Source: an uncultured Campylobacter sp. (GTDB lineage Bacteria > Campylobacterota > Campylobacteria > Campylobacterales > Campylobacteraceae). Taken from it: DNA of 25,625 nucleotides. How positions within the stretch are numbered: the stretch's first letter is position 1; the number at the start of each line of letters is the position of its first letter. The position numbers and the translations under genes are program-made. The notes under the pieces are model-generated. The model saw only the letters and a list, made by a program, of their open reading frames with translations. It had not been told where the DNA came from and did not search any database. This document shows positions 14,838 through 24,213 of this stretch, piece by piece. The DNA is taken from contig NZ_CAJPMA010000014.1 of the NCBI RefSeq assembly GCF_905371695.1, forward strand, positions 1-25,625, written 5' to 3'.

Positions 14838-16709
14838 ATGGGTTTTAGACAAAAGGTTTTGGTTTGTATTTCACTGCTTTCAACTATTTTAGTTGGCGTG
14901 TTAGTCGGCATTAGCTATTTTAGCACCAAGAATATAGTCTCAATAATGGCAGAGCAAAATGCGTTTGTTATGGCAAAGCAGCTTGGTAGCAAGGTGGATC
15001 TGTGGAACGATCTGAAAAAGGAGCTTTTAAAGGGGGGCGTTAGCGAGATAAAGGGCGACGGATCAGACCTTACGCTACTAAAAGGCTTGAAAGCGCAAGG
15101 TCATTTTATCGATACGTTTTATGGGCTTGAAGACGGCTCGTCGCTTTTTAGTGATGAGTGGGTGCCTGATGCAAATTACAAGGTAAAAGAGCGCGAGTGG
15201 TATAAAATGGCAAAGGCGGCAAATGCGCCGATTATAACCGCGCCTTACATCGATCCTGAAACAAAAAAGGTCGTAGTAACCTTTGCCGTGCCTATAAATA
15301 ACGGCAAAATTTCAGGCGTATTAGCCGCTGATTCTGCGCTTGATGATATTATTGCGATGTTTAAAGATGACGATGTAAAGGACGCACCGGGATACTTTAT
15401 ACTAATGGCCAAAGACGGAACTTATCTTTATCACCCTAGCAATACCGGTAAAAATATGGCCGACGTAGACGCGTCGCTAAAAGACGCTCCGAGCCGTATT
15501 TGGAACGATAAACAAGGCGTGCTTTATTATACTTTAAATGGCGAAAATATGGCGCTTTCTTACTCCGTCATTCCGGGTACCGAATTTTCGGTAGTTTTTG
15601 CCGCGAAGCTAGACGACGTGCTGGTTTTAAACAATCAAAATACGACGTTTTTAACCGTTGTGGGAATTTTAGCCGTCGTAATCACCATAATCGCCGTTGC
15701 GCTGCTGCTTAAAGCGCTATTCGCGCCGATTGTGCGCTTGCAAGAGCTAACGGACGATCTAGCGATGGGCGACGGCGATCTAACGAAGCGGCTAAATTTT
15801 AGCTCCGACGACGAGATCGGCAAGATTAGCCAAAACATGAACGCTTTTATCGAGAAAATTCGCGTGCTAATTAGCGAGGCAAAGAGCGGCAGCAGCGAAA
15901 ATTCGTCGCTTTCGGAAGAGCTTAGCTCGACTTCGCGCGAGATAAAAACGCGCGTGCAAAACGAGTTTAATATTATCCAAGAGATTATGAACGACACCAA
16001 TGCCGTCGTAGAGGGCTCTCAGCGCTCGAACGAAAAGGCTAGCGACGCGATGAGCGATCTTTTAAGCGTAGGCAAAACGCTAGAAACTACCAAAAACGAT
16101 CTAGCTAAAACCGTCGCGCGCGTAAATCAAGCCGCTCAAACCGAACAAGAGCTATCCGACAGACTGCGCGGGCTGGTGCAAAGCACGGAGGACGTTAAGG
16201 CTATACTTCAAGTAATCAACGACATAGCCGACCAGACTAACTTGCTAGCGCTAAACGCCGCGATCGAAGCCGCGCGCGCGGGCGATCACGGGCGCGGGTT
16301 CGCCGTCGTAGCCGACGAGGTGCGCCAGCTGGCCGAAAAGACCTCAAAAAGCCTAATCGAGATTAATAACACCGTAAATTTGATAACCCAAGCGGTAAAC
16401 GACGCTTCGACGATGATGAACGAAAACTCCAAATTCGTAGCCGGCGTCGCAAACGATTCAAATCGCGCCCAAGCCCAGACAGAAGAGACGGCTAGGCTGC
16501 TCGAAGAGGCGATTTCTAAGACGAATTTAGCCTCAAAAGAGGTCGCGGGCATGGCGCAAAGCATCGAAAAGACGATACTAGGCTTTAATAGGGTAAATAA
16601 GCTTTCAGAGGAAAATACCCGCAGCGTCGAGGAAATTTCAAAGGCGTCTGATATGCTAAATACGCAAGTAGAAAGCTTAAATTTAAAACTCGGGCAGTTT
16701 AAAAGCTAG
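14838..16709 (+). CDS. dCache chemoreceptor with amino-acid-binding signature
   Basis: 623 residues from ATG 14838-14840; a TTG six bases upstream is open, but AAAGGA at 14826-14831 is spaced for the ATG. Seen: TM1 (about 7-30), periplasmic dCache sensor, TM2 (about 272-296), HAMP linker (ALFAPIVRLQELTDDL...GDGDLTKRLN), and a coiled-coil signalling domain with hairpin tip DQTNLLALNAAIEAARAGDHGRGFAVVADEVRQLAEKT. The sensor holds Y114, R119, W121, Y122, Y137, D139 and D165, spaced nearly as in the PctA-type amino-acid motif. No CheR/CheB-docking pentapeptide is seen at the C-terminus. The first about 470 bases differ in codon choice from the rest, suggesting a mosaic gene. Confidence 0.95.
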   Translation: MGFRQKVLVCISLLSTILVGVLVGISYFSTKNIVSIMAEQNAFVMAKQLGSKVDLWNDLKKELLKGGVSEIKGDGSDLTLLKGLKAQGHFIDTFYGLEDGSSLFSDEWVPDANYKVKEREWYKMAKAANAPIITAPYIDPETKKVVVTFAVPINNGKISGVLAADSALDDIIAMFKDDDVKDAPGYFILMAKDGTYLYHPSNTGKNMADVDASLKDAPSRIWNDKQGVLYYTLNGENMALSYSVIPGTEFSVVFAAKLDDVLVLNNQNTTFLTVVGILAVVITIIAVALLLKALFAPIVRLQELTDDLAMGDGDLTKRLNFSSDDEIGKISQNMNAFIEKIRVLISEAKSGSSENSSLSEELSSTSREIKTRVQNEFNIIQEIMNDTNAVVEGSQRSNEKASDAMSDLLSVGKTLETTKNDLAKTVARVNQAAQTEQELSDRLRGLVQSTEDVKAILQVINDIADQTNLLALNAAIEAARAGDHGRGFAVVADEVRQLAEKTSKSLIEINNTVNLITQAVNDASTMMNENSKFVAGVANDSNRAQAQTEETARLLEEAISKTNLASKEVAGMAQSIEKTILGFNRVNKLSEENTRSVEEISKASDMLNTQVESLNLKLGQFKS

Positions 16710-16727
16710 CTAGCGAAAGGAAAAATA

Positions 16728-17384
16728 ATGAAAATATCTAAAATTTTAGCCGCGCTGGCGATTTTTACCGCTAGCGCGTTCGCATTTAGCGAAGGAAGCG
16801 ACTATCTACGCCTAGAAAAGCCGCTAAACGTAGAGGGCGGCACGCTGGTTAAGGTATTTAGCTACGCTTGCCCGCATTGCTATCAATTCGATAAAAGCGT
16901 GATGCCTAAGCTTTTAAAAATTTTAGGCGACGAGGTAAAATTCGTGCCGATACATCTAAGCAGCAAGGGCGACTACGGCGAGACGGCGAGTAAAATTTTC
17001 GCCGTTTTAGAGTTAAAAGACGAAGCGGCGGGCATTAGCTTAACGGATGAAAATTCGGCGTTTAAAAAGGCTAAAACCGCGATTTATAAAGCGGCGCACG
17101 ATAAAGGAGAAACGTGGCGTACGAAAGACGGCGGACGCGATAAAGAGGCGTTTATTAAGACCGCGCTTGATGCCGCGGGCGTAAAAAAACCGGAATTCGA
17201 AGCTATGTTAGGCGCGCCTAAAACCGAGGCGCTGCTTGCTTTTTGGCAGGATAGCGCCTACGACGTAGCTAAAATTCAAGGCGTGCCGGCGTTCGTCGTA
17301 AACGGAAAATATTTGATTAACACGAACTCGGTCGGCTCGATCGAAGCGCTAGCCGAGCTTATAAAAGAGCTGCTTAAAAAATAG
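16728..17384 (+). CDS. dsbA: DsbA-family periplasmic thiol:disulfide oxidoreductase
   Basis: 218 residues. Signal peptide (1-19, cleavage near AFA) and then a thioredoxin fold with the CPHC active site (C48, C51) in VFSYACPHCYQF, a helical insertion, and the cis-proline segment QGVPAFVVNGKY (P187). CPHC is the classic strongly oxidising DsbA motif. It should introduce disulfides into exported proteins and be recycled by a DsbB/DsbI partner, which is not in this window. ATG 16728-16730 has AAAGGA six bases upstream. It lies 18 bases after the chemoreceptor stop and may be cotranscribed with it. Campylobacters carry more than one DsbA paralogue, so the exact orthologue is not certain. Confidence 0.92.
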   Translation: MKISKILAALAIFTASAFAFSEGSDYLRLEKPLNVEGGTLVKVFSYACPHCYQFDKSVMPKLLKILGDEVKFVPIHLSSKGDYGETASKIFAVLELKDEAAGISLTDENSAFKKAKTAIYKAAHDKGETWRTKDGGRDKEAFIKTALDAAGVKKPEFEAMLGAPKTEALLAFWQDSAYDVAKIQGVPAFVVNGKYLINTNSVGSIEALAELIKELLKK

Positions 17385-17387
17385 CCC

Positions 17388-17436
17388 TAAATTTGCGCGA
17401 AATTTCGGATAAAACTTCAAAATTCGCGCAAATTTA
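17388..17436. terminator. Bidirectional hairpin between dsbA and flgE
   Basis: TAAATTTGCGCGAA (17388-17401) and TTCGCGCAAATTTA (17423-17436) are perfect 14-base inverted repeats with a 21-base loop. They lie exactly between two convergent genes and include the flgE stop codon. The GC core flanked by A/T runs gives a usable terminator on both strands. Confidence 0.7.
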
Positions 17437-19044
17437 CCTCTTCATTTGTATTGCCGTCTGCACCATCTGATCGCTCGTAGTTATGCTTTTCGAGCTTGCG
17501 TCGTAGGCTTTTTGCACGACGATGATTTCGGTTAGCGCTTGGGCTAGGTCGACGTTGCTCATTTCTAGTCTATTTGATTTTATCTGCGAGTTGTAAAATA
17601 CCTCGCCTCTCGCGTTTTTGTAAAAAAACGCCTTGCCCGAATTCGCCGTAGCTTCGTAGAGATTATCGCCGATCTTGGCTACGCCTTGGTCGTTTTGAAA
17701 ATGGTAAAGCGCTACTTTTGCTATCGGATACATCCTAGTGTTGTCAAATATCGCTTGAATGTTACCGGCGTCATCCATTTGGTAGGTTTTTAGCGAGCCT
17801 TCGGGATAGCCGTTTTTGGTGATCGCGATATTTTTATCCGAATTCGCCGCGCTAGTCATGCCGTCGTAGACGAGCGGATCGCCGCTTCCGCCGAAATTTA
17901 ACTCTACGCCGCCCACGCTTGATAACGTGTTCGAGGCTAGTCTGCCGCTGCTATCGAAGGTAAGCTGTCCTAGCGCGCTGTTTAGCACGTTCCCGTCGGC
18001 GTCGGTTATAGTAGCCGAGGCGTTCCATATCGTTTGACTAGCAGGCTGCGGAATTTGCTTGGTTAAATTTAGCGTAAGCAGGCTTTTCGTGCCGTCCGCG
18101 TTATATAGCTCGGCGCTCATTTTTTTGGTATTCGCGATCTCCGCGTTAGAAGTCGCGCGCGCGGAGACGCTTAAAGAGGCGAGATCTAGGTATCTAATAG
18201 CCTGATCGTCCAGCCGCCACGCGCCGTTTTCGTCCAGCGTCGTGCTAAATTCGCTAAATTTTCCCGTGCCGTCGCTTACTTTAACCGTAACGCTATCGCC
18301 TTTTTTAAATCCGCTAGCGCCCGTGCTTAGCGTAACGGAGCCGCGAAGGCTGATGGTTTTATTTACGTTATCTACCGCGTAAGTATAGCTCGTATCTTCA
18401 AGAGCTACTTCTTGGCGCTCGATCTTTCTAGTGGAGTCTAAATTTCCCTTGAAATTCACCTTCGTCGTAGCTTCTGCGGGCAAATATAAAAATTTAGGCA
18501 ACGTAATCTTAGTCTGCGCGCCCTCGCTTGCTAGCGTAATCGCGCCCGTTTGAGCCAGCGTATAGGCTTGCGGCGTCGTTCCGCTAGCTGTCCTGCCGAA
18601 TTTTTTAAGCGCGGAGGCGCTAGGGGTTACGGGCGTTACGCTATTTATCGTGCCTAGCAGGAAATTTCCTTGATTATTCACGAGATTTCCCGCCGCGTCG
18701 ATATCAAAGCTACCCGTGCGCGTATAATACGTCTTGCCGTCTCTGCCCAAAACGCCGAAAAATCCCTCGCCGTTAATGGCTAGATCGAAGGTGTTATCGG
18801 TGTTTTGAAAGCTTCCGGTGGTAAAATCAAGCGCCGTCGTTTGCTTAGTAGCGCCTAGTCCTACTTGGTCGGTCGTGGGCTTGTTGCCCGCTTGCACGAC
18901 GCTTTGGTAAAATATACTTTTAAATTCGGGCAAGCTTGCTTTAAAGCCTACGTTATTGATGTTTGCGACGTTATTCGCCCACACGTCCATACCGAAGCTC
19001 TGCGTTTTTACGCCCGATACGCCGTTATAAAACCCCCGCATCAT
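17434..19044 (-). CDS. flgE: Flagellar hook protein FlgE (shorter paralogue type)
   Basis: 536 residues. Seen: the N-terminal rod/hook signature MRGFYNGVSGVKTQSFGMD...NNVANINNVGFKAS, the SIFYQSV and QVGLGATKQTT stretch, the GFFGV...YTRTGSFDID block, and the C-terminal LEMSNVDLAQALTEIIVVQKAYDASSKS...AIQMKR helix that packs the filament core. The middle is variable and Ser/Thr-rich, the surface domains. C. jejuni encodes both a long hook subunit (about 850 residues) and a shorter FlgE-like protein next to flgD; this gene matches the second by position and length, so it may not be the main hook subunit. Two ATGs in tandem (19042-19044 and 19039-19041) are possible starts. Confidence 0.9.
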   Translation of the reverse strand: MMRGFYNGVSGVKTQSFGMDVWANNVANINNVGFKASLPEFKSIFYQSVVQAGNKPTTDQVGLGATKQTTALDFTTGSFQNTDNTFDLAINGEGFFGVLGRDGKTYYTRTGSFDIDAAGNLVNNQGNFLLGTINSVTPVTPSASALKKFGRTASGTTPQAYTLAQTGAITLASEGAQTKITLPKFLYLPAEATTKVNFKGNLDSTRKIERQEVALEDTSYTYAVDNVNKTISLRGSVTLSTGASGFKKGDSVTVKVSDGTGKFSEFSTTLDENGAWRLDDQAIRYLDLASLSVSARATSNAEIANTKKMSAELYNADGTKSLLTLNLTKQIPQPASQTIWNASATITDADGNVLNSALGQLTFDSSGRLASNTLSSVGGVELNFGGSGDPLVYDGMTSAANSDKNIAITKNGYPEGSLKTYQMDDAGNIQAIFDNTRMYPIAKVALYHFQNDQGVAKIGDNLYEATANSGKAFFYKNARGEVFYNSQIKSNRLEMSNVDLAQALTEIIVVQKAYDASSKSITTSDQMVQTAIQMKR

Positions 19045-19049
19045 GGCCG

Positions 19050-19754
19050 TTAGCCTTCGAAAAATTCCGAAATTTTATCGACGCCTACGTATTCGCCCGC
19101 GAGTTTTACCTGCGCTTTGCCGTCGGTAAATCTCACCGCCTCTACCGGGTAGGTGCCTAGGTTGGTAGTGTATTTATTGTTATCCGTTCCTAGGTAATTC
19201 GCGCGGATCGTATAAGTGCCGTTTGGTATTTTCTCGCCGCTGCTAGTCTTTCCGTCCCATTGAAATTTATGAATGCCCTCGCGCATATCTTTAAAGCTCG
19301 CTTCGTAAACTACTTTCGAGTTTTTATCCAGCACTTGCACCGAGCCAGATTTCGCAGGCTTTTTAAAATAAAGCGCGAAATTTACGTCGCGGTTTTCGTC
19401 GCTTAGCGTAACGTTCGAGCTAGTAGTCGCCATTTTACCCAGCGAGCCTAACGCGTACATGCTTGAGCTAGATTTTAGCTGCTCTACTAGCTGCGTCATC
19501 GTTTTATTGGTATTTTGCTGCATTTCTAGTGTGGCTAGCTGGCTGGTTTGCGTTAACATCTTTTCCGTATCCATAGGGCTTGTGGGGTCTTGATGTTGCA
19601 GCTCGGTTAAAAGCAGCTTCATAAACGCGTTCTTATCGAGCTCTGCGCCCGGGTTCGTGCCGGTACCGCTGGCTTTTTCGTTTTTTGCGGCTTGCTTGCT
19701 AGCCGCCGCTTTTTGCGATGTAAATTGCGTCGTTACGTCTGATGTCGATGCCAT
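19050..19754 (-). CDS. flgD: Flagellar hook capping protein
   Basis: 234 residues. Seen: the conserved N-terminal segment KNAFMKLLLTELQHQDPTSP with MDTEKMLTQTSQLATLEMQQ, and a C-terminal beta-rich FlgD Ig/tudor region ending HKFQWDGKTSSGEKIPNGTYTIRANYLG. It caps the growing hook and guides FlgE assembly. ATG 19752-19754 has AGGAG six bases upstream, and its gene starts nine bases after the fliK stop, with flgE following after five bases, so the three genes form one operon. Confidence 0.95.
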   Translation of the reverse strand: MASTSDVTTQFTSQKAAASKQAAKNEKASGTGTNPGAELDKNAFMKLLLTELQHQDPTSPMDTEKMLTQTSQLATLEMQQNTNKTMTQLVEQLKSSSSMYALGSLGKMATTSSNVTLSDENRDVNFALYFKKPAKSGSVQVLDKNSKVVYEASFKDMREGIHKFQWDGKTSSGEKIPNGTYTIRANYLGTDNNKYTTNLGTYPVEAVRFTDGKAQVKLAGEYVGVDKISEFFEG

Positions 19755-19763
19755 TTTAAGCTC

Positions 19764-21242
19764 CTATATATATCTTGGTACTACGATTTCAAGCAAATTT
19801 TGTTCCGCTTCGTCGCCGCTTTCGCTAAATTCGCTATTTGATCTGCGTTTATAGGTTTCGCGACCTTGCTCTTGCTTTTGCCGTTGATCGTTAAAATTCA
19901 TTTCAAGCTCGGTAAATCCCATATTTACGAGGCTGTTTTTAAACTCCGCCTGATTTTGTAAAAATATGTTCATCGTAGTCGTAGTCGAGTTGAAATTTAT
20001 ATGTAAATTATTGCCGCGATTTACCATCGTGATCTCGACTTCGCCTAAATTTAGCGGATTTAGCGTGATGTTAAAGCGCGTAATAGGCGCTTTGTAGTTT
20101 TGCGCTTGCTCGCGCAGGGTTTGACTGAAATTATTTAGCGTCTCTTTTACCTGCGCTTTTTCTTGAAGCTGACTACGCGCCGCGCCGGAAATATCGCGCA
20201 CCATCGCGTTTAGCGGATTTTCTTTGCCTTGCTCGCCGCTTTGGTTTTGCTCGCTTTCGTTCGTGCTAGAATTTTCGCTATTTTTCGCCGTTTGGGCTTC
20301 TCGCTCGGGAAATAAAAGCGATTTTAAATTTAGCAGTTTTTCGTTTTTGCCTTTTTTGCCTTCGTCGCTTGCGGACATTGAAATTTCTGCTAAATTTTCG
20401 CTTTGCTCGTCGTCTTCTTTTACTAAAATTCCATCGCCTGCGGGTTTTAAATTCTCGGTTTTAGGCTCTATGACTTTACTTTGCTCGGGCGCTGTTTTAG
20501 GCGTCTCTTGCGCGGTTTGCGGCGCGTTTAAATTTTGATTTTTAGGCTCGCTTATTTGTTTTAGCAAATCGTTTAATTTAGGCGTTTCGTCTGCGATTTT
20601 ATTTTGATTTATCGTCTCTTCGACCTTATTTTTTAGATGCGCGTCGTAGATATTTTCGGAGGCGGGGGCGACGGGCGCGAAAAATTCTTTTTGAGCTAGG
20701 TTTTTAAAAATTTTATTTAAATTTTCTACGTCTTCCGTGCTAACGCTTAAATTTTCAAGTCCTAAATCAAATTGCTTAGCCAGTTCTAACAAGTCGCTTA
20801 CGCTTTTTACGTTCGCTAGTTTTTCTACGTTTTGAGGGACGCTTAAAAAATTCGCGATTTTATCGGTGAAATTTGGAAATTTACTGACCCGCTCGCCGCC
20901 GTTTAAAATTTCTAACACCTGTAAAAGCTGCATAAAATTCGCGTTTTCAAATAGCTCGTTTTTGGTAGTTTCGTCTAATTTCTCAGATAGCGCGGAGGCG
21001 ATCTTAGCGTCTGCGTCGCTTGCGGCTTTTTCTTTGGCGCTAGCTTGCATGGCGACTGATTTTACGATATTTTTGACGTCGTTTTCGCTGATTTTTTCGC
21101 CCGATTTAGCTTTGCTCGCCGCAGCGTCTAATACCATCGACAAAAAATCGTTCCCGTTATCGTCTTTTGCGTTTTTCGAGCTCTTCTTGGCTGTTGCGGG
21201 AGTTAGCAGATCGACCGCGTTTTTGGTTGTTTGAGCTTGCAT
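19764..21242 (-). CDS. fliK: Flagellar hook-length control protein
   Basis: 492 residues. The first three quarters are low-conservation and rich in Glu, Lys, Asn, Gln and Ala, as expected for the secreted ruler part. The C-terminal Flg_hook domain is recognisable: TRFNITLNPLNLGEVEITM...NNLHINF, then a helix ending NSLVNMGFTELEMNFND (about 380-455). FliK measures the hook and switches export specificity from hook to filament proteins. ATG 21240-21242 has AAGGG at good spacing. A perfect sigma-54 promoter lies 35 bases upstream, so it heads the fliK-flgD-flgE operon. Confidence 0.9.
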   Translation of the reverse strand: MQAQTTKNAVDLLTPATAKKSSKNAKDDNGNDFLSMVLDAAASKAKSGEKISENDVKNIVKSVAMQASAKEKAASDADAKIASALSEKLDETTKNELFENANFMQLLQVLEILNGGERVSKFPNFTDKIANFLSVPQNVEKLANVKSVSDLLELAKQFDLGLENLSVSTEDVENLNKIFKNLAQKEFFAPVAPASENIYDAHLKNKVEETINQNKIADETPKLNDLLKQISEPKNQNLNAPQTAQETPKTAPEQSKVIEPKTENLKPAGDGILVKEDDEQSENLAEISMSASDEGKKGKNEKLLNLKSLLFPEREAQTAKNSENSSTNESEQNQSGEQGKENPLNAMVRDISGAARSQLQEKAQVKETLNNFSQTLREQAQNYKAPITRFNITLNPLNLGEVEITMVNRGNNLHINFNSTTTTMNIFLQNQAEFKNSLVNMGFTELEMNFNDQRQKQEQGRETYKRRSNSEFSESGDEAEQNLLEIVVPRYI

Positions 21243-21276
21243 TTTCGCCCTTTTTCATAAAATTTTTAGATTAATT

Positions 21277-21294
21277 AAGCAAGTTGCGTTCCAA
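21277..21294 (-). promoter_or_regulatory. Sigma-54 (RpoN) promoter of fliK-flgD-flgE
   Basis: On the minus strand TTGGAAC-GCAAC-TTGCTT matches the Campylobacter sigma-54 consensus TTGGAAC-R-N4-TTGCTT at every defined position. It lies 35 bases upstream of the fliK ATG. Class-2 flagellar genes (hook and rod) depend on RpoN and the FlgR/FlgS system in C. jejuni, so this operon should follow the same control. Confidence 0.9.
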
Positions 21295-21338
21295 AATTTT
21301 AACCTTTATACTAAATTTAAATTTTAGAAAATTTTGGA

Positions 21339-21344
21339 TAAAAT
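21339..21344 (+). promoter_or_regulatory. Likely -10 box for typA
   Basis: TTTTGGATAAAATCG contains TAAAAT, 33 bases before the TTG start of typA. The upstream DNA is T-rich, typical of Campylobacter vegetative promoters. Confidence 0.45.
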
Positions 21345-21377
21345 CGCCCATTTTTAATAAAATAAATGGAGAAAAAT

Positions 21378-23180
<1,803 letters not shown>

Positions 23181-23439
23181 GCCTTATTTCCGCCTTGCCG
23201 TCGTTTAGGACCGCGGGCGGATTTTGAAAATTAAGCAAAGCGGGTCTGCGCCGCGTTTGTTTTGATTCGGGAGGGGGCTTGCGGGAGGCGGATTAAAATA
23301 ACCGCGGGTTTGTTAAATTCGCTCTCGTTTTTGCTCGGTAAATTTAGGCGTAATTAAACCGCTTTTAATACGAATGCGCCGAGTATTCGCGGCTAGGTGC
23401 GTTTGAAGCCTAATTTAAAAGCGCGAGCGAAGGAGCGAA
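23181..23439. other. 259-base gene-free region between convergent genes
   Basis: I see no credible gene. Contents: a G-rich stretch at 23269-23291 (GGG, GGGGG and GGG runs on the plus strand), two copies of GGCGGATT (23216-23223 and 23287-23294), two copies of CCGCGGG (23211-23217 and 23302-23308), and an inverted repeat at 23361-23422. It should hold terminators for typA and for the ABC operon. Confidence 0.55.
23361..23422. repeat. Inverted repeat, possible bidirectional terminator
   Basis: GCTTTTAA (23361-23368) and TTAAAAGC (23415-23422) are perfect complements and enclose a second short dyad CGAAT / ATTCG (23371-23375, 23385-23389). The large loop of the outer pair makes it a weak terminator candidate. 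Confidence 0.3.
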
Positions 23440-24213
23440 TTAAACCCTCCACCTAACTAGCAATCTCCTTTTATCTTCGACGTTTAAATTTATAAAATCG
23501 ATACCGAAGAGTTTTGTTAAATTTTCGCCCTTTAAAATTTGATCGGTTGCGCCGAATTCATATCCTAAGGGGCCGTTTAAAAGCAAGGTTTTATCTGCTG
23601 CCGCAAGCGCATGATCGGGATGATGCGAGGTAAAAATCACGCAGGTTTTTTGCTCACTATTTAGCCTTTTGATTAGGCTTAAAACGGCATTTTGATGAAA
23701 GACGTCGAGGTATGACGTAGGCTCGTCCATGACGAGAATTTTAGGCTGTAGTACTAGCGAGCGAGCTATAAGCGATAGCTGCATCATGCCGCCGCTTAGC
23801 TCGTCTACGTTTAAATTTAAATACTCACTAACGCCCGCTATGCTTGCGGCTTCCTCAGCCATCGCCCTATCCTCAGCGCTCGGCCTTGAAAACATACCGA
23901 CGTTTGCGTTTACGCCCATTAAAATCAGATCTTTTACCTTAAAGCTAAAAGCGATATTTTCGCTTTGGGGCACGTACCCTACGAGTTTGGCGCGTTCTTT
24001 ACCGCTAAGAGAGCCATGATCGCGACCATCAATCAAAATTTGACCGCTTTTTGCTCTTAGAAGTCCTAAAATAATCTTTAAAAACGTAGATTTGCCTATG
24101 CCGTTTGGGCCCAAAATCGCAAGCGTTTCGCCGCTTTTTAAATCAAGGCTCAAATTTTGCAAAATTTGCTTACGGTCGTATGAAAAGCTTAAATTTTCTA
24201 CGCTTAAGACCAT
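23440..24213 (-). CDS. ATPase of FecCD-type metal/chelate ABC importer
   Basis: 257 residues. Seen: Walker A GPNGIGKS (35-42), Q-loop GYVPQSENIAF, a signature reading LSGGM (139-143) instead of LSGGQ, Walker B ILVMDEP (159-165) and H-loop H197. Family members energise uptake of Fe-siderophores, haem, cobalamin or molybdate. The C-terminal stretch KTLLLNG...GATDQILKGENLTKLFGID reminds me of the Haemophilus molybdate/tungstate ATPase MolC (HI1470), from memory only. ATG 24211-24213 has AAGGG at good spacing and overlaps the end of the permease gene by ten bases. Substrate is unassigned. Confidence 0.9.
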   Translation of the reverse strand: MVLSVENLSFSYDRKQILQNLSLDLKSGETLAILGPNGIGKSTFLKIILGLLRAKSGQILIDGRDHGSLSGKERAKLVGYVPQSENIAFSFKVKDLILMGVNANVGMFSRPSAEDRAMAEEAASIAGVSEYLNLNVDELSGGMMQLSLIARSLVLQPKILVMDEPTSYLDVFHQNAVLSLIKRLNSEQKTCVIFTSHHPDHALAAADKTLLLNGPLGYEFGATDQILKGENLTKLFGIDFINLNVEDKRRLLVRWRV

